The position numbers were made by a program, and so were the translations under genes. A DNA stretch of 64,000 bases from Adhaeribacter terrigena (GTDB lineage Bacteria; Bacteroidota; Bacteroidia; Cytophagales; Hymenobacteraceae), in assembly GCF_016623615.1 (NCBI RefSeq), contig NZ_JAEHFX010000009.1:124001-188000 (forward strand). Reading direction: 5' to 3'. How positions within the stretch are numbered: position 1 is the first letter of the stretch; each line of letters opens with the position of its first letter. Below the pieces are notes generated by a model. The model was not told the origin of the DNA. It saw only the letters and a list, made by a program, of their open reading frames with translations, and searched no databases. Shown here in pieces: positions 8,220 through 17,090 of this stretch.

Positions 8220-8729
8220 TTAAGACTTAGCTTTCGCCAATGCAGCAATCAGCAGAATAACGGGTAACGGCGAAATGATCAGCTCAATCAGGTGACGGCA
8301 AAGTTTATAGGCCCATTCAGCATCAGCCAGCAGTTTGCCGGTTAAGATCAGGGTGGCGCAGGCCAGGAAAATAAAGAAATAAAATCCTGCCGCGATCAGC
8401 GATTTCCAGTTCCGGTTAAAATACACGTGCAAGAACAGGAAACTCAGCGTTATATAAAGCAGGCCGTAAGTGATCATGGTTGGCCAGCTGCGCATGGTTA
8501 ACAGCGAAGAAACTTCGGCCTGCGACTGATTCAGAAAAGAAAACCAACCCAAGCTTGTGAAAACGTAATAGTAAAGCCTATCTAAATACAAATAGATATA
8601 ATCGGTGAAAACCCCGGTAAAAAACAGGAGGGTAAACAAGCCGAAAAGTAAACCCTTGCGCAAAGCGTTGCCGGGAACGGCAAAGCTGCGGGCCTCAGGC
8701 TGAAACAGTAGCAGGATCCGGTTTCGCAT
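8220..8729 (-). CDS. Exosortase-associated multi-pass membrane protein
   Basis: 169 residues with four or five hydrophobic segments (for example LLFGLFTLLFFTGVFTDYIYL, TYGLLYITLSFLFLHVYF, FYFFIFLACATLILTG, LIISPLPVILLIAALA). Its start codon lies inside the 3' end of the exosortase gene (35-bp overlap), so the two are translationally coupled. Position and topology fit the small membrane protein that accompanies Bacteroidota exosortase X. The role, perhaps a chaperone or partner of the exosortase, is inferred from context only. Confidence 0.7.
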   Translation of the reverse strand: MRNRILLLFQPEARSFAVPGNALRKGLLFGLFTLLFFTGVFTDYIYLYLDRLYYYVFTSLGWFSFLNQSQAEVSSLLTMRSWPTMITYGLLYITLSFLFLHVYFNRNWKSLIAAGFYFFIFLACATLILTGKLLADAEWAYKLCRHLIELIISPLPVILLIAALAKAKS

Positions 8730-9225
8730 ATCGTTTTATCCAAAGCATCCAAAGTCCGAAGATAAATAGATAGACTATAAATGTGAAAGTGTATTTATGG
8801 TTAAATTCTAAAGTTTCACGATTATGAAAACTGTTTAGTGCTAGTGCTAATATTCGGAAAATATTTAAGATAGCGATTAAAAATATGCTTGGAATCATGT
8901 AAAGTAATTTTGCTTTCCAAGGGCCGGGATAAGCTATGATAAAGCCTGCAAAAAGGATAAAGAGTGTCATGCCATTACAACCGTTAGCTACAAGCACTAC
9001 TGGATGATTGTTAATTAGAAGACTGTTTTCTATGTAGCTGGCTTTGTAATTTAATAAATTCAGTCCAGCGGAACATATTCGTACTTCTTGCATAGTTATC
9101 CACGTGTCTAAACTCGTGAATGGATTAAACCAATGATCATAATAAAGATCGTAGCAGATATACCAAACTGCATAAAGTGCCAGGGCTGTGCCCAGGAACC
9201 GGATAATTTGCCGCGAATTGTCCAT
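8695..9225 (-). CDS. xrtX: Exosortase family transpeptidase (XrtX-like)
   Basis: A 176-residue polytopic membrane protease/transpeptidase. Exosortases cut a C-terminal sorting signal at the outer face of the inner membrane and pass the protein on for surface attachment. The catalytic triad can be placed at Cys83 (VANGCNGM), Arg124 (LNIFRILAL) and His143 (EFNHKYTF), each at the membrane boundary as in EpsH-type enzymes. The protein is short, lacking the extra domains of proteobacterial exosortases, as in Bacteroidota forms. The PID-CTERM gene just upstream is the probable substrate. The exact subtype name is a judgement. Confidence 0.85.
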   Translation of the reverse strand: MDNSRQIIRFLGTALALYAVWYICYDLYYDHWFNPFTSLDTWITMQEVRICSAGLNLLNYKASYIENSLLINNHPVVLVANGCNGMTLFILFAGFIIAYPGPWKAKLLYMIPSIFLIAILNIFRILALALNSFHNRETLEFNHKYTFTFIVYLFIFGLWMLWIKRYAKPDPATVSA

Positions 9226-9292
9226 AAATTAAGATTGCCGGTTTTACCGGAGTACTTTCGGAATACTGAACATATTTGATAGGTTGCTGTTT

Positions 9293-9334
9293 AAGCATGA
9301 AAAAGCAACCGGTTAAAATTGCTTTTTCATGCTT
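9293..9334 (-). promoter_or_regulatory. Hairpin between the sorting substrate and exosortase genes
   Basis: A perfect 16-bp stem (AAGCATGAAAAAGCAA and its complement) around a 10-nt loop, 16 bp after the stop of the PID-CTERM gene. In the minus-strand transcript there is no U-run after the stem, so it is more likely an attenuator or mRNA-stabilising hairpin than a full terminator. It could allow more substrate than enzyme to be made. Confidence 0.65.
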
Positions 9335-9350
9335 CCAGCTATTTCAGAAT

Positions 9351-9578
9351 TTAACGGGCTTTGCGGCGGTCGCGGAGCTTTTTAAGGCCATATGCTACCC
9401 CGCCTGCTACAAGCAGACTAGCGCCACCGTCTATCGGAATTTCGGCCGGAGGCGGATCTTCCGGGGTTGGGCCGCCATCGTCTGGCGGACCCTGGGCATA
9501 TACTTTTACCATGCCGGTGCATAAGCATATCCCCGTAATCAGGGTAATCTTTTTAAACAGTTTCAGCGAGTTTTTCAT
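9351..9578 (-). CDS. Small PID-CTERM sorting-signal protein, likely exosortase substrate
   Basis: 75 residues: an N-terminal Sec signal peptide (1-29, ending VKVYAQ), a proline- and acid-rich linker of about 20 residues, the sorting motif IPIDGG (47-52), a short hydrophobic span (ASLLVAGGVAYGL) and a basic tail (KKLRDRRKAR). This three-part C-terminus is the layout of PEP-CTERM-like signals, and the P-I-D-G-G motif matches the PID-CTERM class of Bacteroidota. After removal of both ends the mature product would be only a linker peptide. The exosortase and partner genes follow directly downstream. Confidence 0.8.
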   Translation of the reverse strand: MKNSLKLFKKITLITGICLCTGMVKVYAQGPPDDGGPTPEDPPPAEIPIDGGASLLVAGGVAYGLKKLRDRRKAR

Positions 9579-9596
9579 CTGTTTTACCTATCGTTT

Positions 9597-12500
9597 TTAT
9601 TCAATTACAATTTTTCTGGTTACAGGTCCCGCGCCGGTTTCCAAGCGAAGCGTGTAAACACCGGCGGCCAGTTTGTTGAGCCTGATGGTTTCCTGAATGT
9701 GCGGTTTATTGTCTGCTTTCAGGTTTTGCTGCCACACCTGCTGCCCGATCGCGTTAAACAGTTTCGCTTCAGTAACAGACTCGTTAAAGGCCGGCATGCT
9801 GATGGTAAATATACCCTTATTCGGGTTAGGATAAACCAATACTTCGGTAGCCAGATCTATAGCTGTTATGCCGGTAGTGGTTGCCGGGCCGAAGCGCAGG
9901 AAGAAGCGGCCGGTAAGATCGGTTTGGGTGGTAGTGAACGAATAGCTGCCTTGCTGACGCAGGTTATGCAACGTGCCGGTGGTGCGGTCTTCCAGGAAAA
10001 TATCTTGTTTTGCCTTGAAGTTGATAATCTGGTCGGCAGTAATGGTATAGCTGCCAGCCTGCGGCACCCGGCCACCCAACGGAATTAGCGTACCCGGAAT
10101 ACTTACTGGTAAACCGTTTATCGAAAGCATGTCGTTTCCGGCTACAGAGTAGAAACTGGCTACATTTCCGGAGTTCGGCAGTTTGAAAGCATCAAATTCG
10201 CTATCGAAGGTGGCTGTTGCGCCCTGCTGGAAATATACGTGCAGCTGATCGCCTTTTCCGGTATTATCCTGTACCGAAAGCGAAACGATCGGCCGTGTTT
10301 CAGGCTGCGACTGGCGGTATACGGCTGGGTTATCATACGTGGTTAAGCGGGCGCTGTTATTGAAGGTAAAGGTTGGCGCACCAGAATTTACCCGCACAAA
10401 GAATGCCTGCATGACTGCAATAAGTTCAGTACCCGGCGTTCCAACGCCATTTACATAGCTGGTATAGCTTCCGGAATACTGGCCGGTAGAACGGAAAACG
10501 TAGACCGCATTATCCAGGCCGGCCGGAACAGTAACCTGATCCCAGTCTATTGGTGCCGGATACGGGTTACCCAGCAAATGCCAGCCCGATTTAGCCGTAC
10601 TGCCGCGCGTAAGCGGTCCTACCGATATATTGCCATTGTTCAGCGTGCCGCTTACATCTAACGTGGTTGGTAACATGTTTATGGTAAAGCCTATACCCGG
10701 TGTCATCGGATCGCCTAAAGAACTCGGAGATTCCCAGCCAAAAGTAAAGTCCGGATTCGTTGCCGTTAAGCGGGTTTCGTTGTAGCGGAAAACCGTTGGG
10801 AATGGTCTGGTAGTGCCCGGTGTAGGGTTTGTGTTGTAAGCCGGATTTACCACCATGTTTACCCCCGGATCATTGAGCTGGCCAATGGTTGCATTGGTAA
10901 CCGGCGAGGATAAATGACGGTAGCCAGGGCCCTGATTTATACCCGGATTAATATAGCGTTGCACGGTGGTGGTGCCATTTACTACGCCACTGTTATTTAC
11001 AACCATAGCATGGTTGCCGGTTTGGGAAAGCAGCGTAAAAGTCTGGCCGTTGGTGTTCAGGTTGGCGTTCAGGGTAAGCAATTCTTTTATGCTAACTGGT
11101 CCGCCCAAAGAAACTGCTCCGCCGCCCGTGGTCAGGTTCCGGAAAATGGTGGTAACACCTGGTTTGCCAACTGTTTGCCCGTTAGGGTTGCTGGTAGGGA
11201 AAGCCAGGGAGCCATCGCCGTTACTATTGAACGAGCCGTTGTTGGTGAAAATGCCGTTGACGGTTAAAACGCCTGAAGTTAAAGTAAGCGTTGCGCCGTT
11301 ATCAATGGTCAGGTTTCGCGTATTGGCGGCCGCTGTAATTTCCGGCTGGAATAAGGTGAACGCCGGGATGGTTACGTCGGTTGTGCTGGTTGGGATGGTA
11401 TTGTTGCACCAGTTCGAAGGCGTATGCCAGTCTGTGGAAGTGATGCCTAACCAGGTACCTGTAGCGCATGGCAGAACTGTGGTGGTAAAACTGGCCGGCC
11501 CAGCAGTAGAACTATTGCTTCCGGTACAATTCTTCGTTACATAGAACTGGTACGTTACGCCCGGCAGCAGATTGCTGGCATTATAAGGTGAAGACGTTAA
11601 ACCGCTTACAACGGTACCATTTCCCGGGGTAAAACCCGAAGGGCCGTATTCGAGTGTGTAGGTACCGGTATCTCCGCTAAAGCTAGGCGTAAAATTCAAG
11701 CTGGCGGTTGTGTTGCCAATATTCGTAGCGTTCAGATTGGTTGGCGCATTGCAAACTAAAGGCTGGGTATTGGTAGTAGTGAAACTTGCCGGGCCAACGC
11801 GGTTGCTGGTAACGCCGCTGCCGCAGTTTTTGGTTACATAGAACTGGTAAGTTGTATTGGCAGTAAGGTTGCTTACCGAAGCCGGCGAAGTGCTCACGTT
11901 AACGATCGTTCCGGTGCCCGGAGTAAAGCCGGTTACCCCATATTCCACTATATAAGTACCGGTTCCGGCGCTTGGTGAAAAAGCGAGATCGGCGGTGGTA
12001 TTCGTAATATTTGTGGCATTCAGGTTGGTTGGATCGTTACAGGTAACCGGTGCAGCGGTAGTACTGAAAGCGGCTGGTCCGGCGGTAGTGCTGTTGCCAA
12101 TGCTTCCGCCGCAATTCTTTGTAACGTAGAATTGATAAGCAGTGCTCGGATTTAGTCCACTCACATTTCTTGGCGAAGTACTTACCCCAGAAATAACGGT
12201 ACCTGTTCCGAGTGTAAAACCGGAAGGACCATATTCAATAGTATACGTTCCGGTTCCACCGGTAGTGCTAGGCGTAAAATTCAGGTCAGCCGAAGTAGAA
12301 GTAATATTGGAAGCTGTTAAATTGGTTGGAGCGTCGCAGGTTTGGGCAGCGGGTGAGGTGGTGAATTGGGCCCGCACGAAGCTGCTGGTGCCATTGGCGC
12401 CGCAATTCTTCTGCACCGTAAATTCATACGACGTGTTCGGGCTCAGGCCGCTTACGTTATACGGCGGTCCGGAAACCGTCGTGCCGCTTCCGTTTGCAAA

Positions 12501-14195
12501 GCCAGCCGGGCCATATTGTACGGTATAGGTTCCGGTTGCCCCGGTGGAGCTTCCGGTAAAGTTAAGCGTAGCGGAACTGGCGGTAATGTTGGTAGCCGTT
12601 AAGTTGGTAGGAGCATCGCAGGTTTGGGCAGCTGGTGAAGTGGCAAATGTTCCGCTCGGGCTGTTAACGCTGGTTACCCCGTTGCTGCAAAGCGTTCTTA
12701 CTACAAATGTATAATTGGTGCCTGCCGTTAAACCGGTTAAGTTGGCCGGAGAACTGCTGGCAGTGGTAGTTGTGGTTCCGTTCGGGAAAGTTGAGCTGGG
12801 GCCGTATTCAATGGTGTAAGAGGTGCCGGCATCGCCGCCGCTGAAAGTAACTTGGGCCGTAGTCTGACCGGTGCCGGTGCCGCTAACGGAAGTAGGCGCT
12901 GCGCAGGTGGCTGCTGCCGTTGTTGTAAACTGACTACGCACAAAGGTGCTGGTGCCGCTGGCGCTGCAGTTTTTCTGTACCGTAAAATCATATGTGGTGC
13001 CTGGAGTCAGACCGCTTACGTTATATGGCGGCCCGGATACGGTGGTGCCGCTGCCGTTAGCAAACCCAACAGGGCCGTATTGCACCGTGTAGGTGCCGGT
13101 TGCCCCGGTAGTGCTGCCGGTAAAGTTCAGGGTAGCCGAAGTTGCAGTAATATTCGAGGCGGTCAGGTTAGTAGGAGCATCGCAGGTTTGCGGGGCCGCT
13201 GTAGTGGTAAAGGCCACCGGACCGGTGGTAGTACTGTTGCCAACCGTTCCGCCGCAATTTTTAGTAACGTAGAACTGGTAAGCAGTATTAGGACTCAATC
13301 CGCTTACGTTTCGAGGCGAAGTAGTTACCCCTGAAATAACGGTACCTGTTCCAGGCGTAAAACCGGAAGGACCGTATTCAATGGTGTACGTGCCGGCAGC
13401 GCCGGTAGTGCTGGCTGTAAAATTCAGATCGGCCGAAGTAGCAGTTATATTGGTTGCCGATAATCCAGTGGGAGCATTACAGGTTTGTGTCGCACCGCTA
13501 AACGTTAGCTGAATGTTGGGGCGGTAATTGGAAGTAAATGGTAAGTTATTAAAGTTTGTTCCGTCGGTACCTGGAGGGGCATCATCGCGTTGCCAGTAAG
13601 CAAAACGGGTAACGCCTAAGTTCGTAACCCGGAAGTCTTTGGCATTGGAATTTGATTCAAGTCTCGTTGGAGTGCCGCCACCACTAATGTTATTGGTGTT
13701 AGTTGCAACAATTACTTCCAGGTTAGAGGCATTGCTGTATACAAATGGCGTAGTGAGGTTAATGGTGATCCAGGTGCCGGGCACGAGTTGGCCTGATGTG
13801 ATATTTCCGCTCCAAACCAAGGTAGCGCCACTAAGTTCGGTCGGGGCGAACTCGTTGCCGGTAAAAGTAGTTTTCGCGGTTTGTTTTAAATAGATCTCGG
13901 TGGGTACAGAAGCCGCCGGGCTGTTGGTGGCTTCTAAAAACCAGGCAATTGAAGAAATAGTACCCGAGGTGCCGATCTCAGTACCCAGGTAAATGCCAGC
14001 CGATCTTTCGTAGCTGAAAAAATTGCCAAATGGCTGGTGCGTTAGATTTGGATCATTAGGCTCATCATCGCCGGCTCCTACCGTTACAGTCTGCGCCTGC
14101 AACGAGAAAGCAAAAGCCAGATTCAGGAACAAAAAGCATAGCGTTTTTACAACCAGACCATTTTTGCAGAAGTGATTGCGTAGTAATTTTGCCAT
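9597..14195 (-). CDS. Giant T9SS cargo protein with seven fibronectin type III repeats
   Basis: 1532 residues. A signal peptide (about 1-35, ending LQAQ) is followed by an N-terminal beta-rich domain (about 36-235), seven fibronectin III modules (about 238-910), each opening with a C-[ND]-x-P-T motif and most carrying a second Cys (KNCGG), then a repeat-poor beta-sandwich region. The final 75 residues are a T9SS type A sorting domain (VYPNPNKG at its start, LAAGVYTLRL near its end). It is therefore predicted to be secreted by the type IX system and anchored at the surface, probably as an adhesin. It lies 18 bp upstream of the PID-CTERM gene and may head that transcription unit. Its own C-terminus is not an exosortase signal. 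Confidence 0.88.
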   Translation of the reverse strand: MAKLLRNHFCKNGLVVKTLCFLFLNLAFAFSLQAQTVTVGAGDDEPNDPNLTHQPFGNFFSYERSAGIYLGTEIGTSGTISSIAWFLEATNSPAASVPTEIYLKQTAKTTFTGNEFAPTELSGATLVWSGNITSGQLVPGTWITINLTTPFVYSNASNLEVIVATNTNNISGGGTPTRLESNSNAKDFRVTNLGVTRFAYWQRDDAPPGTDGTNFNNLPFTSNYRPNIQLTFSGATQTCNAPTGLSATNITATSADLNFTASTTGAAGTYTIEYGPSGFTPGTGTVISGVTTSPRNVSGLSPNTAYQFYVTKNCGGTVGNSTTTGPVAFTTTAAPQTCDAPTNLTASNITATSATLNFTGSTTGATGTYTVQYGPVGFANGSGTTVSGPPYNVSGLTPGTTYDFTVQKNCSASGTSTFVRSQFTTTAAATCAAPTSVSGTGTGQTTAQVTFSGGDAGTSYTIEYGPSSTFPNGTTTTTASSSPANLTGLTAGTNYTFVVRTLCSNGVTSVNSPSGTFATSPAAQTCDAPTNLTATNITASSATLNFTGSSTGATGTYTVQYGPAGFANGSGTTVSGPPYNVSGLSPNTSYEFTVQKNCGANGTSSFVRAQFTTSPAAQTCDAPTNLTASNITSTSADLNFTPSTTGGTGTYTIEYGPSGFTLGTGTVISGVSTSPRNVSGLNPSTAYQFYVTKNCGGSIGNSTTAGPAAFSTTAAPVTCNDPTNLNATNITNTTADLAFSPSAGTGTYIVEYGVTGFTPGTGTIVNVSTSPASVSNLTANTTYQFYVTKNCGSGVTSNRVGPASFTTTNTQPLVCNAPTNLNATNIGNTTASLNFTPSFSGDTGTYTLEYGPSGFTPGNGTVVSGLTSSPYNASNLLPGVTYQFYVTKNCTGSNSSTAGPASFTTTVLPCATGTWLGITSTDWHTPSNWCNNTIPTSTTDVTIPAFTLFQPEITAAANTRNLTIDNGATLTLTSGVLTVNGIFTNNGSFNSNGDGSLAFPTSNPNGQTVGKPGVTTIFRNLTTGGGAVSLGGPVSIKELLTLNANLNTNGQTFTLLSQTGNHAMVVNNSGVVNGTTTVQRYINPGINQGPGYRHLSSPVTNATIGQLNDPGVNMVVNPAYNTNPTPGTTRPFPTVFRYNETRLTATNPDFTFGWESPSSLGDPMTPGIGFTINMLPTTLDVSGTLNNGNISVGPLTRGSTAKSGWHLLGNPYPAPIDWDQVTVPAGLDNAVYVFRSTGQYSGSYTSYVNGVGTPGTELIAVMQAFFVRVNSGAPTFTFNNSARLTTYDNPAVYRQSQPETRPIVSLSVQDNTGKGDQLHVYFQQGATATFDSEFDAFKLPNSGNVASFYSVAGNDMLSINGLPVSIPGTLIPLGGRVPQAGSYTITADQIINFKAKQDIFLEDRTTGTLHNLRQQGSYSFTTTQTDLTGRFFLRFGPATTTGITAIDLATEVLVYPNPNKGIFTISMPAFNESVTEAKLFNAIGQQVWQQNLKADNKPHIQETIRLNKLAAGVYTLRLETGAGPVTRKIVIE
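11465..13485 (-). repeat. Seven tandem fibronectin III coding repeats
   Basis: Seven modules of roughly 90 codons. Long stretches are near-identical at DNA level between modules 2 and 4 and between 1 and 5 (for example the CDAPTNLTA..NIT segment), so unequal recombination could change copy number. Confidence 0.75.
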
Positions 14196-14318
14196 AAATG
14201 CATTTAAAACTTGTATTTGGGTTAATATTTAGAGTTGGCTTTTGGCCTTTCGAGTACTGCCTGTTAAATAACGGCCACCGTAAGTATAGTAAAATTTAAA
14301 TATTTATAAACCTTTCAG

Positions 14319-14348
14319 ACCTTTTTATACCTAAAATGCTACGCTTAG
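14319..14348 (-). repeat. 30-bp dispersed element, diverged copy
   Basis: Core CTAAGCGTAGCATTTT, tail AAAAAGGT, with spacing kept. It lies upstream of the large fibronectin-repeat gene. Confidence 0.5.
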
Positions 14349-14421
14349 TTGCATAAAATCCAAAACCTTTTTTCAGAAACGTAAAATTTAGCCCTGTCAG
14401 CGGTTTTTTCCATAGAATATA

Positions 14422-14429
14422 TACCTTTG
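14422..14429 (+). promoter_or_regulatory. Promoter -7 box (TACCTTTG) of the DUF486 gene
   Basis: TACCTTTG places the transcription start near 14436, which argues for the ATG at 14458 over the in-frame TTG at 14434. The -33 box is poor. Confidence 0.5.
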
Positions 14430-14457
14430 AGAATTGACCTTAATTTTGCCGGAACCT

Positions 14458-14829
14458 ATGAAAGGGCTGACTTCTATTTTGTTATTAATACTTTCTAACC
14501 TGTTTATGACCTTTGCCTGGTACGGGCATTTGCAGTTCAAAAAAATAAGCTGGCTGCAGGGCGTGGGCTTAATTGGCGTGATCCTGATCAGTTGGGGCCT
14601 GGCTTTTTTCGAATACATTTTCCAGGTGCCGGCCAACAAGATCGGTTTTCGCGAGAACGGCGGGCCTTTTTCGCTTTTCGAGCTTAAAATTATTCAGGAA
14701 GTGATCTCGCTTACGGTTTTTACGCTGGTAGTGGTTTATGTTTTCCGCACCGAGAAACTAGCCTGGAATCATCTGGTCGGTTTCCTGTTCATGACGCTGG
14801 CCGTGTTCTTCATCTTTAAAAAATGGTAG
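14458..14829 (+). CDS. DUF486 / DMT-like small membrane protein
   Basis: 123 residues with four membrane segments, matching the DUF486 family (drug/metabolite transporter-like fold). Visible family features are NLFMTFAWYGHLQF near the start, SWGLAFFEYIFQVPANKIGF in the middle, and KLAWNHLVGFLFMTLAVFFIF at the end, where the acidic/aromatic residues recur in homologues. The role of DUF486 is not established; small multidrug-resistance-like transport is only a guess. An in-frame TTG at 14434 was not used because it precedes the predicted transcription start. Confidence 0.85.
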   Translation: MKGLTSILLLILSNLFMTFAWYGHLQFKKISWLQGVGLIGVILISWGLAFFEYIFQVPANKIGFRENGGPFSLFELKIIQEVISLTVFTLVVVYVFRTEKLAWNHLVGFLFMTLAVFFIFKKW

Positions 14830-14982
14830 GGTTTCAGCAGAAAAAAGTATCTTTAGCGTTTAGATGACGGGAAAATCGCCTGGAAATTCACAGCGTTTCA
14901 ACTTTGCAGAATCGTCTTAGAAGCACGCATCCGGCAATTGATCATCGAAAATACGAATCTCGAAAATACGAACATCGAATTA

Positions 14983-15975
14983 ATGGAAACCGAAGAAATA
15001 TCGTACGAAGAACGCATCCGCGAACACCAGCTTAAAATAAAACAGGTTTTTAGCGAAGTTGGCAAAGTGGTGGTAGGGCAGCAATACATGGTGAACCGTT
15101 TGCTCATCGGGCTTTTTACCGGCGGCCATATTCTGCTCGAAGGCGTGCCCGGTCTGGCCAAAACGCTCACCGTAAATACGCTTTCGCGGGTGCTCGATCT
15201 TAATTTCCAGCGCATCCAGTTCACGCCCGATCTGCTGCCTTCCGATTTGATCGGGACCATGATCTATAACCAGGCTTCTTCGGCATTCGAAGTAAAAAAA
15301 GGCCCCATCTTTTCCAACATTATCCTGGCCGATGAAATTAACCGTTCGCCCGCCAAAGTGCAAAGCGCCCTGCTGGAAGCCATGCAGGAAAAACAGGTTA
15401 CCATCGGCGAAACCACCTACCGCTTAGACCTGCCTTTTCTGGTGCTGGCCACGCAAAACCCGGTAGAGCAGGAGGGAACCTATCCGCTGCCGGAAGCCCA
15501 GGTGGACCGCTTTATGATGAAAGTGTATATCGATTACCTGAAAAAATCGGATGAGCTGGAAGTGATGCGGCGCATGAGTAATATGGGTTACAAAAGCCAG
15601 GTGAATACGGTGCTGACCAAAGATGATATTTTTGCGATCCGCAACGAAATTAACCAGGTGCAGATCTCTGAAATGCTGGAGAAATACATCATCGAGCTGG
15701 TTTTTGCCAGCCGCCGGCCCGGAGAATACGACCTGAACGAATTTGCCAATTACATCCAGTTCGGGGTTTCGCCGCGCGCCAGCATCGCCCTGAATTTAGC
15801 CGCCAAAGCTGTAGCCTTTTTCGACGAACGCGATTACGTATTGCCCGAAGATATTAAGGAAGTGGCCGCCGACGTGATGAACCACCGCATTATCTTAAAC
15901 TACGAAGCGGAAGCCGACGGCGTAAAAACCAAGGATTTTGTGGAAGCCATTTTGCGCAAAGTTCCGATCAGTTAG
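14983..15975 (+). CDS. MoxR family AAA+ ATPase
   Basis: 330 residues from the ATG at 14983. MoxR ATPases are chaperone-like AAA+ proteins that help mature envelope or metalloprotein complexes. Walker A GVPGLAKT (about 54-61), Walker B ILADEINR (about 114-121), sensor 1 ATQNPVEQEGTYPLPEAQ(V)DRF and the lid domain (SPRASIALNLAAKA) are all visible. The 15 codons upstream (from a TTG) encode a repetitive IENTNLENTNIEL string from an intergenic word repeat and are left out. MoxR genes normally sit beside DUF58 and von Willebrand-domain genes; none is here. Confidence 0.92.
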   Translation: METEEISYEERIREHQLKIKQVFSEVGKVVVGQQYMVNRLLIGLFTGGHILLEGVPGLAKTLTVNTLSRVLDLNFQRIQFTPDLLPSDLIGTMIYNQASSAFEVKKGPIFSNIILADEINRSPAKVQSALLEAMQEKQVTIGETTYRLDLPFLVLATQNPVEQEGTYPLPEAQVDRFMMKVYIDYLKKSDELEVMRRMSNMGYKSQVNTVLTKDDIFAIRNEINQVQISEMLEKYIIELVFASRRPGEYDLNEFANYIQFGVSPRASIALNLAAKAVAFFDERDYVLPEDIKEVAADVMNHRIILNYEAEADGVKTKDFVEAILRKVPIS

Positions 15976-16057
15976 GTTGATATCTGGTAGCAGGTTTCTG
16001 AACTTTTTCTTTTGCCGTTGTTGGTGTTTTTAATTCTAAAACTTCCTGAATTTACTC

Positions 16058-17089
16058 TTGCTGAAACGCTATACCAAAAGCCTGCTAAACTCCGTTTCCG
16101 GAGCCATTCCTTTACCGCAGCTGATTCATGCAAGCGGCCAAAACCTGTTTCTGCCGGTGTATCATTTGGTTTGCAACCAAACGCCGCCGCACATCAGACA
16201 TCTCTACCAGACCCGAAACGAAAAACTGTTCCGCCAGGACCTCGATTATCTCTTAAAACATTTCCAACCCCTGACTTTTGAAGCCTTAAACGCTACCGTT
16301 TTGGAAGGAAAAAGTCTTAAAAAGCCTGGTTTCTTTCTCACGTTTGACGATGGTTTGCGGGAAATTTACGAGGTAGTAGCGCCGATTTTAAAAGAAAAAG
16401 GCGTACCGGCGGCATTCTTTCTAAATTCTGCCTTTCACGATAACCAGGCGCTTTTTTACCGGTATCAGGCAAGCGTGTTAATTGAAAAACTAGAGCAAAA
16501 AACGGTATCCGATTCCCCTAAAAAACTCGTAGCAAAGCTGCTGCTGGAAAAACAATTATTAAAGGAAGGCGAGATGAAAAACAGTTTGCTGGCCATTAAT
16601 TTCAATTCCAGAGAAGTATTGCCGGAGCTTGCTGCAATTTTAGAAGTCGATTTTTCGGAATATTTGCAAACGCAACAGCCTTACCTCTCCACTGCGCAAA
16701 CTCAAGAACTTATTAGGCAGGGTTTTTACATCGGTGCGCATTCCCATTCCCACCCCGAATACCGCACTGTTCCGTTAGAGGAACAATTACAGCAAACTTT
16801 CAAAAGCGTAGATTTTATCACCGACAAATTCAACTTGCCTTACCGCTGGTTTGCATTCCCGTTTACCGACGAAGGCGTTTCCCGTAAGTTTTTTGAAGAA
16901 ATTTATAAAGAAGATAAAGTACAGTTAAGTTTTGGTTCCGCCGGCTTAAAGCACGATAGTTTTGTGCAGCATTTGCAACGTTTCCCGATGGAAGGTACGC
17001 AGCAAAGCGCCGAAGAACTCATCAAAACCGAATACTTATATTATCTTGCCAAAGCGCCGTTCGGGAAAAACGACCTAACGCGATTCTGA
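16058..17089 (+). CDS. Polysaccharide deacetylase family protein
   Basis: 343 residues with a NodB-homology domain, which removes acetyl groups from sugars of peptidoglycan, chitin-like or surface polysaccharide using a divalent metal. The motif TFDDG (95-99) supplies the catalytic base and metal aspartate, and H228-S-H230-S-H232 supplies metal-binding histidines. The only start upstream of the conserved part is a TTG at 16058; no in-frame ATG precedes the domain, and the N-terminal codons overlap a degenerate 30-bp element. One base separates it from the acetyltransferase gene that follows, so they form an operon. Probably part of surface-glycan synthesis. Confidence 0.85.
   Translation: MLKRYTKSLLNSVSGAIPLPQLIHASGQNLFLPVYHLVCNQTPPHIRHLYQTRNEKLFRQDLDYLLKHFQPLTFEALNATVLEGKSLKKPGFFLTFDDGLREIYEVVAPILKEKGVPAAFFLNSAFHDNQALFYRYQASVLIEKLEQKTVSDSPKKLVAKLLLEKQLLKEGEMKNSLLAINFNSREVLPELAAILEVDFSEYLQTQQPYLSTAQTQELIRQGFYIGAHSHSHPEYRTVPLEEQLQQTFKSVDFITDKFNLPYRWFAFPFTDEGVSRKFFEEIYKEDKVQLSFGSAGLKHDSFVQHLQRFPMEGTQQSAEELIKTEYLYYLAKAPFGKNDLTRF
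16287..16316 (+). repeat. 30-bp dispersed element inside the deacetylase gene
   Basis: Core TAAACGCTACCGTTTT, tail AAAAAGTC. It encodes the residues NATVLEGKSL. Confidence 0.75.
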
Positions 17090-17090
17090 T

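Noticed and set aside
14938-14982. 15-codon N-terminal extension of MoxR from a TTG
   Set aside because: Encodes a repeated ENTN string from a spacer word repeat. The ATG at 14983 fits the family.
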